The notes below the pieces were generated by a model. The model had not been told where the DNA came from and searched no databases. It worked only from the letters and a program-made list of their open reading frames with translations. Position numbers and translations under genes: made by a program. From Clostridia bacterium (GTDB lineage: Bacteria > Bacillota > Clostridia > Oscillospirales > CAG-272), in NCBI GenBank assembly GCA_017451545.1, contig JAFTOB010000096.1:1-33598 (forward strand): a stretch of 33,598 bases of DNA, in the 5' to 3' direction. Within the stretch, counting starts at the first letter, position 1. Each line of letters begins with the position of its first letter. Positions 20,750 to 29,276 of this stretch are shown here, piece by piece.

Positions 20750-22033
20750 TTAGTCTCCGTAAATATGTGTTGCGAATCTGTCCTCGGTTATATCCGCGCC
20801 GAGCTCACGCAGGGTGGGAACGAGGTTGAAATATCCGCGGTAGATGCAATCGGCATCCAAGATTTCGGTCTCGCCCTCGGCTACAAGGCCTGCGATGACG
20901 AGAGCTGCGCCGCCGCGCAGGTCGACCGCTCTTGCGGGTGCGCCCACAAGCTTATTGCCGCCCGAGAAGACCGCGGTGCGACCGTCGATGTCAACGGTGG
21001 TGCCGAGCTTTTTCAGCTCCTCAAGATATTTGAATCGGTTATCAAAGATGCTTTCGTAGATCTCGCCGCGTCCCTCGGCTAATGACAGCAGGGGCGCGAA
21101 TTGGGGCTGCATATCGGTGGGGAAGCCGGGGTAGGGCAGGGTCTTTATATTGATGCCGCGCAGCTTGCCGTTCGAGCGGACGGTGACGTAATCGTCGCCC
21201 TCCTCGATCTCCACGCCCATATCAATGAGCTTTTGGGATATGATCTCAAGGTGCTTCGGGATAATGTTTCCGACTGTGAGGCAACCGCCCGTGGCGGCCA
21301 CGGCGGCCATGTACGTACCTGCCTCGATCATATCGGGAATGATGGCGTAGGTGCAGCCGTGGAGCTCGGGAACGCCGTGGATCTTGACGGTTCCCGTTCC
21401 CGCGCCCGTGACGTTTGCGCCGCAGGTGTTGAAAAAGTTCGCTACGTCTACCACGTGGGGCTCGCGCGCTGCGTTTTCGATGACCGTGACACCGTCTGCC
21501 GTGACGGCGGCGATGATGGCGTTGATCGTCGCGCCGACCGAGGCGATATCAAAATAGATATTTGCGCCGTGGAGGCGACCCTTGACCTCGCCGCGTATGT
21601 ACTCGTCCTCGTCCTCGCGAATATCCGCGCCGAGGGCAGTGAAAGCCTTGAAATGCAGGTCGATTGGGCGTTTGCCGAAGTTACAGCCGCCGGGATAGAT
21701 CATCTCGGTGCGCCCCTCGCGTGCCAGCTCGGCACCAAGGAGGTACATTGAGCCGCGGATCTTTCGCACGATATCGTCAGGTGAGGTACAGCATTCCACG
21801 CCCGTGGTGTCGATCTTCACCGTGGTCTCGTCGATAAACTCGGCCACTCCGCCCATTTCGCGGATTATTTCTATTGATTTTAAAACGTCATCCACCAAAG
21901 GGATGTTTTCGATAACACAAACACTTTTGGTAACAATGGTCGCAAAAACGATCGGAAGGGCGGCATTTTTCATGCCGCTTATATCTATCGTTCCGTTAAG
22001 CGCGTTGCCGCCTTTTACAATAATTTTATTCAT
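20750..22033 (-). CDS. murA: UDP-GlcNAc 1-carboxyvinyltransferase MurA
   Basis: A 427-residue EPT/RTPC-fold enzyme catalysing the first committed step of peptidoglycan synthesis, transfer of enolpyruvate from PEP to UDP-GlcNAc in the cytosol. The N-terminus 'GTIDISGMKNAALPI' includes the catalytic Lys of the KN motif. The mobile loop 'IYPGGCNFGKRPIDLH' carries C117, the fosfomycin-reactive Cys, so the enzyme is predicted fosfomycin-sensitive. 'YPGFPTDMQPQF' and 'DLRGGAALVIAGL' near the C-terminus bind substrate. Length is typical (about 420). The ATG follows an AAAGGA site. The upstream promoter overlaps the DUF3810 stop. Confidence 0.96.
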   Translation of the reverse strand: MNKIIVKGGNALNGTIDISGMKNAALPIVFATIVTKSVCVIENIPLVDDVLKSIEIIREMGGVAEFIDETTVKIDTTGVECCTSPDDIVRKIRGSMYLLGAELAREGRTEMIYPGGCNFGKRPIDLHFKAFTALGADIREDEDEYIRGEVKGRLHGANIYFDIASVGATINAIIAAVTADGVTVIENAAREPHVVDVANFFNTCGANVTGAGTGTVKIHGVPELHGCTYAIIPDMIEAGTYMAAVAATGGCLTVGNIIPKHLEIISQKLIDMGVEIEEGDDYVTVRSNGKLRGINIKTLPYPGFPTDMQPQFAPLLSLAEGRGEIYESIFDNRFKYLEELKKLGTTVDIDGRTAVFSGGNKLVGAPARAVDLRGGAALVIAGLVAEGETEILDADCIYRGYFNLVPTLRELGADITEDRFATHIYGD

Positions 22034-22071
22034 AGACCGTGTCCTTTGCGAAGATGTTGGGTGTTATTTCT

Positions 22072-22080
22072 ATTATAACA
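22072..22080 (-). promoter_or_regulatory. Extended -10 promoter candidate for murA
   Basis: On the minus strand TGTTATAAT (22080-22072) is an extended -10 (TG-N-TATAAT) with no good -35. It could act as a second, more proximal murA promoter. Confidence 0.5.
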
Positions 22081-22123
22081 TACATTTGCCGAAAAATAAA
22101 TAGTATTTTTCAACTTCAAAGGC

Positions 22124-22153
22124 ATTATATGCAAATTTTTTTCGGGATGTCAA
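22124..22153 (-). promoter_or_regulatory. Sigma-A promoter of murA
   Basis: On the minus strand TTGACA (22153-22148), 18 bp and TATAAT (22129-22124). The TTGACA includes the TGA stop codon of the upstream DUF3810 gene. Confidence 0.8.
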
Positions 22154-23328
22154 TCACGGAGAGATTTATGGTATTTGACAGCCAACTCCGTGACCAGCCC
22201 GTAGCTGACCGTTCCCTCGGTGCCCTGGGACTTCAAGAAGGTATCGTTGACGGCACCGCTGATGTCGGCTACCACGTTGTTTGCGTATTTTTGATAGAAG
22301 TTGTAATAAGCCACCTGCTCGCGCTGAATACGGGGATCGACGGTTCGGTAGATCTCCATATATTCCTCGTGATTTTCGCTCGTATCAGCCGAGTAATGGG
22401 AATCAAGCAGATATTCGAGTATGCGGACCTGACCCGAGTAGCGGATATAAGGATCATCCGACTCAATGCATACGAGATAGGCTATGAAATTCGCCTCGTC
22501 CTCGCGGGCAAAGCCCCGCTGATGCGCCAGCTCGTGAGCGGCAGTGAAGGGAATTGTATAATCGGGGAAGACTACATTTATATTCGACTCGCCGGTGAAA
22601 AATGTGTAAACGCCCGTAATATGAGTGTAGGACATGGGCTCGCTGAGCATAACGGGCTTGACTCGGCTGTGCAGGCGCGGGATAAAGCCGTATTTGTCGC
22701 AGGCGCGGTCGTAGGCCTCCATAAGCAGAACGTTCATTTCGTCGATAGAGTAGGGCATTACGGAAAAATTATCCTTGCCGAACTCGACTTCGTTGACCGT
22801 CTCGTTGACGTCCGAGATCGCCGCATTCAGAGTATCGAGAAGACCTTCGGCGTCAACGGTTTCGTCCTCTATGCCGAGCCTGACGTCGAGCTCTGTGGTG
22901 CGGTAGCCCGTGCCGAGAGTGAAGACGAAAAGGCAGAAGATCACCATTATGATGCCGCCGACCTTGCCGACGAAGACCCTCACGTTATGCCATGTGTCGC
23001 AATACTTGCGAAAGGCGTGGATCATAGCGACGATGATGGCGGGGATCAGCAGAAGCAGCAGTATTTCGGCCACCGAGAAGGGGAAAAGGTAGGTAACGTA
23101 CGAAAGAAGGGCGCGGACGGCGGTGGCTATTCCGAAATTGAAAAAGTCGGCAATAGGGGTGAAAAATATAGTCAGAATATATATGACGAGGCTGACGCCC
23201 GCGGCGATATATAGTGATCTCCAGAACCACGAAAGATGATATACGGGTATATCCTCCTCGGTGGCTTCGAGCTTCTCGGCCTCGGTGACGGGCTCTTCTT
23301 TTTTTGAAAAGGGATTTTTGAATTTCAT
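22150..23328 (-). CDS. DUF3810 family membrane protein with HExxH motif
   Basis: A 392-residue membrane protein. An acidic N-terminal cytosolic stretch (about 1-35) is followed by three hydrophobic segments (about 36-58, 66-100 and 116-140), then a large soluble domain. That domain contains 'HELAHQRGFAREDEANF' with zinc-protease-like HELAH at 265-269 and a downstream 'EDEANF' Glu as possible third ligand. This arrangement matches DUF3810, a presumed metallopeptidase-like family of unknown substrate. It overlaps the RluA-type gene by ATGA and is second in that operon. The domain probably faces outside, judged only from the topology. Confidence 0.85.
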   Translation of the reverse strand: MKFKNPFSKKEEPVTEAEKLEATEEDIPVYHLSWFWRSLYIAAGVSLVIYILTIFFTPIADFFNFGIATAVRALLSYVTYLFPFSVAEILLLLLIPAIIVAMIHAFRKYCDTWHNVRVFVGKVGGIIMVIFCLFVFTLGTGYRTTELDVRLGIEDETVDAEGLLDTLNAAISDVNETVNEVEFGKDNFSVMPYSIDEMNVLLMEAYDRACDKYGFIPRLHSRVKPVMLSEPMSYTHITGVYTFFTGESNINVVFPDYTIPFTAAHELAHQRGFAREDEANFIAYLVCIESDDPYIRYSGQVRILEYLLDSHYSADTSENHEEYMEIYRTVDPRIQREQVAYYNFYQKYANNVVADISGAVNDTFLKSQGTEGTVSYGLVTELAVKYHKSLRD

Positions 23329-24242
23329 TTGCTTATCCTTATATTTTCGGGGATTTTGAGGCCGAGCGAGTCGGCAAGGGAGGTAAGATCCTCGGGCGGG
23401 GATGCGATCAGGCGCATGGGCTCGCCGCTTCGAGAGTCAAGCTCCAGCGACAGTGCGTGGAGTGCTTGGCGGTCGATGAGGGGAGAGGGCTGACCGTAAA
23501 GATCGTCCCCGGTAATGGGTGTGCCGAGTGATGCAAAGTGAACTCGGATCTGGTGGGTGCGGCCTGTTTTGGGCTTGACAAGGACCAGCGAGTGACCGCC
23601 ACACGTATCGAGCACTGTGTACTCGGTCAAGGCGGGCTGTGCGCCATCCTCGTCGAGGGAGCAGGTGCGGCGCAGGATGATGCTCTCGCGCTCGCGGCAG
23701 ATGGGCGCGTCGATGACACCGCTGCCCGTAAGCTCGCCGTCGAGAATTGCAAGGTAGGTCTTTTGCAGGCGGTGTGATCGCATACTTTCGGCAAAAAATG
23801 CGGCCGCGTGCTGATTTTTTGCCACCAGGACGACCCCGCTTGTATCGCGGTCGAGGCGGTTGACGGGGCGAAAGACGAAGGGCTGATCCGCAAAGCGGAA
23901 GGCCAATGCGTTTGCAAGGGTATCGTCCGTATGGCCGTGAGAGGGATGGGTGGGCATATGCGGAGGCTTGTTGAGGGCTATGACGTCCGAGTCCTCGTAT
24001 ATGACCGACAGGGGCAGATCCCGAGGAACGAGCCGCTCGTTGGAGCTGACGTCTCCGTCGGCAAGCTCGAGGATATCCCCACCGTGAAGCAGATACCTGA
24101 CCGTAACCTGCGACCCGTTGATCATTATTCCGTTTTCCCTCTGCTTGAGTCTGGTCAGCAGCCGTCCCGAGATTTTCAGCTCTCCGCGCAAAAAGGCGAG
24201 GAGCGGGCAACCGTCGTAGCCGAGCGGTATTTCTGTTTTCAT
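23325..24242 (-). CDS. RluA family pseudouridine synthase
   Basis: A 305-residue RNA pseudouridine synthase of the RluA/RluD type, acting on 23S rRNA or tRNA uridines. An N-terminal S4-like segment (about 1-70; 'RLLTRLKQRENGIMINGSQV') is followed by the catalytic domain. The catalytic motif is 'VNRLDRDTSGVVLVAK' with D131; Asn replaces the more common His before RLD. 'KTYLAILDGEL' and 'VKPKTGRTHQIRVHFASLGT' confirm the family, and 'GDDLYG' follows. It is the first gene of the operon, with a GGAGG site and consensus promoter. The exact target position cannot be assigned. Confidence 0.92.
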   Translation of the reverse strand: MKTEIPLGYDGCPLLAFLRGELKISGRLLTRLKQRENGIMINGSQVTVRYLLHGGDILELADGDVSSNERLVPRDLPLSVIYEDSDVIALNKPPHMPTHPSHGHTDDTLANALAFRFADQPFVFRPVNRLDRDTSGVVLVAKNQHAAAFFAESMRSHRLQKTYLAILDGELTGSGVIDAPICRERESIILRRTCSLDEDGAQPALTEYTVLDTCGGHSLVLVKPKTGRTHQIRVHFASLGTPITGDDLYGQPSPLIDRQALHALSLELDSRSGEPMRLIASPPEDLTSLADSLGLKIPENIRISK

Positions 24243-24269
24243 ATCCTCACCTCCGTGGTTATTATATTT

Positions 24270-24298
24270 ATTATAGCATTTTATTTTCTACATTACAA
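24270..24298 (-). promoter_or_regulatory. Sigma-A promoter of the RluA-DUF3810 operon
   Basis: On the minus strand TTGTAA (24298-24293), 17 bp and TATAAT (24275-24270). Confidence 0.8.
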
Positions 24299-24380
24299 GT
24301 GCTGACACAAAATTTACAAATTTGAGATATGCAGACTGTGGGCAGCATAGAATTTAACAGCATATTTCGGGGGTGAAAAA

Positions 24381-24743
24381 GTGGAATTTCGATATACGGG
24401 TGGGTACTTTTGCGTCGGAACGGCCTTTCGCGGGCTTTTTCGGTATCCCGTGGGCGGCGCGTTCGGGGATTTTTATGAAAACGTGGCTGCCGCCTGCCGC
24501 GAGTGGGCAGAGAGAGAATACTCGGAGTATACGGGTAGGATGCTTACCTACCGCTTTTCGGCGCGCGTGACCGATAATGATGATGACGGAGCCGCGGTCT
24601 TCTGTGAGTTTGTGCTGTCGGAGAAGGGAAGCGGAAGCGTTGCGCGCAACACCTTCGCGCACAGGTGGAGTATGAACGGCAGGGTAGCACGCGAAGGTAT
24701 AGGCAAAAATATACAAAATGCGCAAGAAACGGTAAGAAAATGA
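24381..24743 (+). CDS. Hypothetical protein, possible small conserved gene
   Basis: A 120-residue open frame starting with GTG behind GGGGGTG. It is a soluble protein with aromatic-rich N-terminus 'EFRYTGGYFCVGTAFRGLF', an amphipathic helix 'VAAACREWAEREYSEY', beta-type segments 'LTYRFSARVTDND' and 'AAVFCEFVLSEKG', and a C-terminal 'FAHRWSMNGRV'. I do not recognise the family. Coding support comes from the ribosome binding site, codon use like the neighbours, and a plausible alpha/beta pattern. A weak promoter candidate (CTGACA at 24302-24307, with GATATG about 18 nt downstream) exists. The gene stands alone between the RluA promoter and the ATPase promoter. Confidence 0.6.
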   Translation: MEFRYTGGYFCVGTAFRGLFRYPVGGAFGDFYENVAAACREWAEREYSEYTGRMLTYRFSARVTDNDDDGAAVFCEFVLSEKGSGSVARNTFAHRWSMNGRVAREGIGKNIQNAQETVRK

Positions 24744-24753
24744 ATAATATCTA

Positions 24754-24782
24754 TTGAAAAAAAACCAAAAGTGTGTTATTAT
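24754..24782 (+). promoter_or_regulatory. Sigma-A promoter of the V-type ATPase operon
   Basis: TTGAAA (24754-24759), 17 bp and TATTAT (24777-24782), about 34 nt before the first subunit's start. Confidence 0.85.
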
Positions 24783-24815
24783 ATTATTACTGTTATAAAA
24801 GGACGGTGAAACTTT

Positions 24816-25136
24816 TTGTCAAAGCAAACTATTGCGGCAATACGCGAGGCCGAGCGAAGCGCTGAGCGTATCAGGAGTGAGTCTGTCACCCGTGCCGCGC
24901 AGATGGTCGCTAACGAAAAAGCGGCCGGAGAGCGTCTGCTCGCTGACACCGAGGCTCGTACAAGGCAGGAGATGAACGCGAATTTCAGGGCACTTTCGGA
25001 GCGCACCGAGGCTCTTCTCGAGAAGAACCGCGCCGAGGCCGAGGAGGAGACCGCGGACATCAGAAAGACCGCCCAGCTTCGTATGCGAGGCGCGATCAAT
25101 GAAATCTTCAGGGGGCTCGATAAGCAATGTCAGTAA
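24816..25136 (+). CDS. ntpF: V-type ATPase subunit G/H (peripheral stalk)
   Basis: A 106-residue coiled-coil protein at the head of the ATPase operon, matching the NtpF/AhaH peripheral-stalk subunit that pairs with subunit E. Almost the whole chain is charged heptad-like helix ('AIREAERSAERIRSESVTRA', 'EARTRQEMNANFRALSERTE', 'NRAEAEEETADIRKTA') with no hydrophobic membrane segment. The start is TTG at 24816 behind GGACGGTG. The 3' end overlaps the subunit I gene by 10 nt. Assignment rests on position and coiled-coil character, since the subunit is poorly conserved in sequence. Confidence 0.85.
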   Translation: MSKQTIAAIREAERSAERIRSESVTRAAQMVANEKAAGERLLADTEARTRQEMNANFRALSERTEALLEKNRAEAEEETADIRKTAQLRMRGAINEIFRGLDKQCQ

Positions 25137-27049
25137 CGGTGATGAAAAAGCTCACGCTGTTTGCCTGCCGTGGCGACAGCGAGGAGATACTTTCAAAGCT
25201 TGTCAAGCTGCGTTGCGTTGAGCTCAAAAGGAGCGATCCCGATCCCGAGGATGCCGAATTTCTCTCGACCTGTGACTCGGCCGACCGTCGGCTTGAGCTC
25301 GAAAACAGGATAGGGAGGATAGAGGCGGCCATATCGGTTCTGTCTGCCCACAGCCCTAAAAAATTCGCGTTGGTCAAGCCGAAGATCGAGGTTGACCTCG
25401 ACGAATTCAAGTCGGGCGGCGGATATGATGAGGCAATTCGGACGCTTGAGCGTCTTGAGGCCATTCTTGCGGAGGAAAAGGAGTGTCGCGCGGCTGTTGC
25501 CGCGGCGGCCGAAGGGGTGCAATCGCTGACCCCGTGGGCCGATTCGGATATTCCTCTTGAATTCAAGGGAACCGAGCGGACCTTCCTGATCAGGGGATCT
25601 TTCCCGCAAACGGTCGATCTTGCCGCCGTAAACGGCGCGCTTGACGAGACCTATGCCTTCGTTCAACGTGTGAGCGAGGACAGTCACGGCATTTACGCAA
25701 CCGTTATCGGTCTGCGTGAGAGTGAAAACGAGGTTATGAGACTTCTCGTGGGCTTCGGCTTTAACCGAAGGGAGGAGACTCAGACCGGTATGCCCGGCCG
25801 CCTGCTTGAGGCGACGAAAAAGCGGGGACGCGACGCACAGGAGAGGCTCGAGGAGCTGAAGGCTCTGACGGCGGCTCTGGCCGAAGGTCTTGACGGGCTG
25901 AAGGTGCTTTACGATTACGAAAAAACAGAGCTTGAAAAGGCGCAGAAGCGAAGCCTTGTGGCTTGCTCAGACAGCACGGAGCTCTGGACGGGTTGGGTGC
26001 CCGAGGACAAGGTGGCAAAGCTGACCGCTATCTTTGACTCTTACAGCTGTGCCTACGAGTTCAGCGACCCGACCGAGGAGGACGACGTTCCCGTTCTTCT
26101 CAAAAACAACAAGTTTGCCGAAAACTTCGAGTGGGTAATTTCGCTCTACTCGCTCCCGAGATACGGCAGCTTTGACCCGACGTTTATAATGTCGATCTGC
26201 TACGCCTTGCTCTTCGGTATTATGTTTGCCGACGTAGGCTACGGACTTGTGATGATACTTGCGGGCTTCCTTGTGCCGAAGCTCCTCAACCCCTCGCCTT
26301 GGGCAAACAGGTTCTTCCGCTCCTTCGGCTACTGCGGCATCGCCTGTATGGTGATGGGCGTGCTTTTCGGAGGATACTTCGGAGATCTGCCGCTGGCTAT
26401 CTGGCGTTGGTATTCGGACGACGTGCCGAGCTCGCTGGCCATAATTGCCGACCCCGTGCTCGATTCTCTGATGTTTATGGTCATCGGAATCGCCGTCGGT
26501 GCGGTACACCTTATCGTGGGTATGATCATCAAGTTCAATATCGTGCGCAAGCAGGAATCCTGGTTGACGGCGATCCTTGACGTGGGCTCTTGGTGGGTCC
26601 TGTTTGCGGGCATCGGACTTGTATTCGTGCTTCCGAGCATCGGCCTTTGGGTATTGATCGCGGGTGCGGTCGGCATCTTTATGGGCGGCTTCGTGGCCGA
26701 AAAGAATTGGCTGAAGAAGCCCTTTACGGGACTGCTCAGATTCTATGACGTTATCAACTACGCATCGGATCTTCTGTCCTACTCGAGAATTCTGGCACTT
26801 GGTTTGACCTCCGCGGTCATTGCTCAGGTTGTTAACATTCTCGGCACTATGATGGGTCCCTCTATTCCCGGATTTATCGTGCTCGTGATCGCGTTTATCT
26901 TCGGTCACGCGCTGAATATCGGTCTCAACGTAATGGGAACCTTCGTTCACTCGGCTCGACTTCAGTACGTCGAGTTCTTCGGTAAGTTTTTTGAGGACGG
27001 CGGCCGCGCCTTCGATCCGGTCAAGCCTACCTCGAAGTACACAAAATAA
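25127..27049 (+). CDS. ntpI: V-type ATPase subunit I (a subunit)
   Basis: A 640-residue membrane subunit (a/I) that forms the ion half-channels beside the K ring. The N-terminal half (about 1-335) is a soluble coiled-coil stalk part. The C-terminal half has seven or eight transmembrane helices. Family marks include 'PRYGSFDPTFIMSICYALLF', 'FGIMFADVGYGLVMIL', 'GVLFGGYFGD', and 'YASDLLSYSRILALGLTSAV' with the essential Arg, then 'GHALNIGLNVMGTFVHSARL'. Length is typical (about 650). It overlaps the upstream gene, so translation is coupled. Confidence 0.96.
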   Translation: MSVTVMKKLTLFACRGDSEEILSKLVKLRCVELKRSDPDPEDAEFLSTCDSADRRLELENRIGRIEAAISVLSAHSPKKFALVKPKIEVDLDEFKSGGGYDEAIRTLERLEAILAEEKECRAAVAAAAEGVQSLTPWADSDIPLEFKGTERTFLIRGSFPQTVDLAAVNGALDETYAFVQRVSEDSHGIYATVIGLRESENEVMRLLVGFGFNRREETQTGMPGRLLEATKKRGRDAQERLEELKALTAALAEGLDGLKVLYDYEKTELEKAQKRSLVACSDSTELWTGWVPEDKVAKLTAIFDSYSCAYEFSDPTEEDDVPVLLKNNKFAENFEWVISLYSLPRYGSFDPTFIMSICYALLFGIMFADVGYGLVMILAGFLVPKLLNPSPWANRFFRSFGYCGIACMVMGVLFGGYFGDLPLAIWRWYSDDVPSSLAIIADPVLDSLMFMVIGIAVGAVHLIVGMIIKFNIVRKQESWLTAILDVGSWWVLFAGIGLVFVLPSIGLWVLIAGAVGIFMGGFVAEKNWLKKPFTGLLRFYDVINYASDLLSYSRILALGLTSAVIAQVVNILGTMMGPSIPGFIVLVIAFIFGHALNIGLNVMGTFVHSARLQYVEFFGKFFEDGGRAFDPVKPTSKYTK

Positions 27050-27076
27050 TTTTTAATTTATAAGGAGAAAATCAAA

Positions 27077-27583
27077 ATGACTTTCGCAGAATTTTTTAAA
27101 TCCCTGCTTTCGGGACAGAATCTTGCAATTATCGGTGCCGCTCTGGCGGTAATCTTCCCCGGATGGGGCAGTGCCAAGGGCGTTGGTATGGCCGGTGAGG
27201 CTCTCGCAGGTCTGATGTCGGAGGATTCCTCCAAGTTCGGTAAGGGCTTCACCCTTCAGATCCTCCCCGCAACCCAGGGTCTTTACGGCTTTGCTATCGC
27301 GTTTATCGTTATGATGAACACCGGAATTATGGGCGGTGAGCCTGTAACCAGCGTTCTCCACGGTCTCTACTACCTCTGCGCTTGCCTTCCCATGGCTGTT
27401 ATGGGCTACGTTTCCGCAGTTAAGCAGGCAAGAGTTGCCGTTGCCGGCATCAACATGATCTCCAAGTCCCCCGAGGCCAGCGGTAAGGCACTTACCTCCG
27501 TTGCTCTCGTTGAGCTTTATGCTCTTCTGGCTCTGGTTATCTCCTTCTTCCTCGTTTCCGCAGGCCCCAGCCTCGTATTCTGA
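27077..27583 (+). CDS. ntpK: V-type ATPase subunit K (rotor ring)
   Basis: A 168-residue proteolipid with two fused hairpins (four transmembrane helices) that builds the ion-carrying ring. Glu of 'VALVELYALL' (E146) is the ion carrier; the first hairpin has none. L63, T66, Q67 in 'LPATQGLYG', Y70, Q117 in 'SAVKQARVA' and E146 match the Na+ ligands L61, T64, Q65, Y68, Q110 and E139 of Enterococcus hirae NtpK, so Na+ specificity is predicted. An AAGGAG site precedes the ATG. The gene ends with three consecutive in-frame stops, TGA TGA TAG, and the next gene's ATG overlaps the first. Confidence 0.96.
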   Translation: MTFAEFFKSLLSGQNLAIIGAALAVIFPGWGSAKGVGMAGEALAGLMSEDSSKFGKGFTLQILPATQGLYGFAIAFIVMMNTGIMGGEPVTSVLHGLYYLCACLPMAVMGYVSAVKQARVAVAGINMISKSPEASGKALTSVALVELYALLALVISFFLVSAGPSLVF

Positions 27584-28257
27584 TGATAGGCGCAGAAAAG
27601 ATAACCGCAAAGATCGTCTCGGATGCCGAGGCCGATGCGCGTGCGCGTCTTGCGCAGGCTGAAGCCGAGTGCGAAAAGCTCCGCGCCGAGTATCAGGCTC
27701 GCGCAAAGGAGCTCCGCGACACCATGACCGAAAACGCCGAGCACGAGGCCGAGGAGATGGTCTCCCGTGCCAAGTCCACGGCGGCCGTTGAAAAGCGCAA
27801 CATCCTGCTCAACGCAAAGAGCGAGATGATAGATGCCGCCTTCGACACGGCGCTGGCCGAGATCCGCGCTTGGGACGACGCAAAGTACCGCGAGCTGCTG
27901 GTGGGTCTTGTTTCGGCCGCAGTTATAGGGCAGGTCAAGGCCGAGGAGGCCGAGCTTGCCGACTACGGTGCGGACGAGCTCGAGCGGGCCGACCGCTTCG
28001 AGATAGTCCTCTCCCGCCGCGACCGCGATGCTCACGGCGAGGCCGTGCTCGACGGAGTCCGCAAGGCTGTTGTGGGTCGACTCGACCGCGCAAGACTTGA
28101 TAATCTCGTGCTTTCGCAGAGCGTGGCCGACATTGACGGCGGCGTTATGATCAGATGCGGTGATATGGAGATAAACTGCTCTCTCGATATGCTTTTTGCG
28201 CGTCTGCGCGAGACCTTTGAGAGCGAAGTACACAAGATACTTTTTAACCAAAACTAA
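27583..28257 (+). CDS. ntpE: V-type ATPase subunit E
   Basis: A 224-residue peripheral-stalk subunit. The N-terminal about 110 residues form a long charged helix ('AEADARARLAQAEAECEKLR') that would pair with the G/H subunit. The C-terminal domain (about 110-224) has the alpha/beta pattern of subunit E, including 'DIDGGVMIRCGDMEINCSLD', the diagnostic 'GG-hydrophobic' motif before the final helix. Its ATG overlaps the K stop by one base (TGATG), so reinitiation is likely. Length is slightly above average (about 200). Confidence 0.92.
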   Translation: MIGAEKITAKIVSDAEADARARLAQAEAECEKLRAEYQARAKELRDTMTENAEHEAEEMVSRAKSTAAVEKRNILLNAKSEMIDAAFDTALAEIRAWDDAKYRELLVGLVSAAVIGQVKAEEAELADYGADELERADRFEIVLSRRDRDAHGEAVLDGVRKAVVGRLDRARLDNLVLSQSVADIDGGVMIRCGDMEINCSLDMLFARLRETFESEVHKILFNQN

Positions 28258-28274
28258 CGAAAGGTTGAGATTTT

Positions 28275-29276
28275 ATGGCTTTTCGCTATAAAGACACCGA
28301 TTATATTTATATTTCCGCTAAAGTCAGAGGTATGGAAAACGGACTTGTGCGTCGGGATTGCTACGACCGTATGCTGTCGGCAGAGGATGCCGACTCGGCG
28401 GCGGCCTACCTGCGCGAGTACGGCTATGACGTTGCGGGTATGTCGGCCTCCGAGCGCGAGGACGTGCTCAACGCGACCCTGAAGGCAGGGCTCCGCGAGA
28501 TCGAGAAGGACGCACCCGATTCGGCAATGTTCAGCTTTTTCCGTTACCCTTACGACTGCACCAACGTAAAGACCCTTATCAAATGCAAGGCTCGCGGCAT
28601 CAGCGCAGAGGGAATGCTCTTCGATCTGGGCGGCGTTTCGCCCGAGCGCCTGACAGAGTGCTTTGAAAAGAAGGATTATTCCTGCCTGCCCAAGGGTATG
28701 GCAAAGGCGACCGAGGAGGCCATAGAGGCCTACGCAACCACGAAAAATCCCCAGAAGATAGACTTTTTGCTCGACCGCGCCTGCTTCTCCGATATGGCCG
28801 AGTGCGCCAAGGAGAGCAAGATACCCTATATCGGGCAGATCGTGGATGCTCGCGCGGATCTGATCAATTTTATGATTTGCCTGCGAATTTTGCGTATGAA
28901 CTGCGGCGATTACGGTAAGGTCTATGCCGAGGAGGCTCTGCTTGACAGCGGAAAGATCGGAAAAAAGAAATTTACAAAGGCCTTTGCAGAGGGCGAGGAG
29001 GCACTTATCGCTCTGCTCGACAAGGGCGGATACAAAAATATAGCCTCGTCCCTTGAGGTGGGCTGCCCTCTCGGCAGGGCAGAGAAGATCTGCGACAACG
29101 GAAGGATCGAGCTTTTACGCCGTGCTCGCTTCGTAACCTTCGGCGTTGAGATCCCCGTGGCCTATCTCGCCGCACTCGAGGCACAGATACAGAATATCAG
29201 GATCATCCTCGCCGGCAAGGAGGCCGGTCTGGATGCCGCCGCCATAAGCGAAAGGATGCGTGACTGTTATGTATAA
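28275..29276 (+). CDS. ntpC: V-type ATPase subunit C (d-type)
   Basis: A 333-residue funnel-shaped helical subunit linking the central stalk to the K ring. It lacks hydrophobic membrane helices. Typical parts are 'YIYISAKVRGMENGLV', 'FFRYPYDCTNVKTLIKCKA', 'DARADLINFMICLRILRM', and C-terminal 'GVEIPVAYLAALEAQIQNIR', all characteristic of the NtpC/AtpC family. GAAAGGTTG precedes the ATG. The C-terminus overlaps the predicted start of subunit F by 8 nt. Confidence 0.93.
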   Translation: MAFRYKDTDYIYISAKVRGMENGLVRRDCYDRMLSAEDADSAAAYLREYGYDVAGMSASEREDVLNATLKAGLREIEKDAPDSAMFSFFRYPYDCTNVKTLIKCKARGISAEGMLFDLGGVSPERLTECFEKKDYSCLPKGMAKATEEAIEAYATTKNPQKIDFLLDRACFSDMAECAKESKIPYIGQIVDARADLINFMICLRILRMNCGDYGKVYAEEALLDSGKIGKKKFTKAFAEGEEALIALLDKGGYKNIASSLEVGCPLGRAEKICDNGRIELLRRARFVTFGVEIPVAYLAALEAQIQNIRIILAGKEAGLDAAAISERMRDCYV

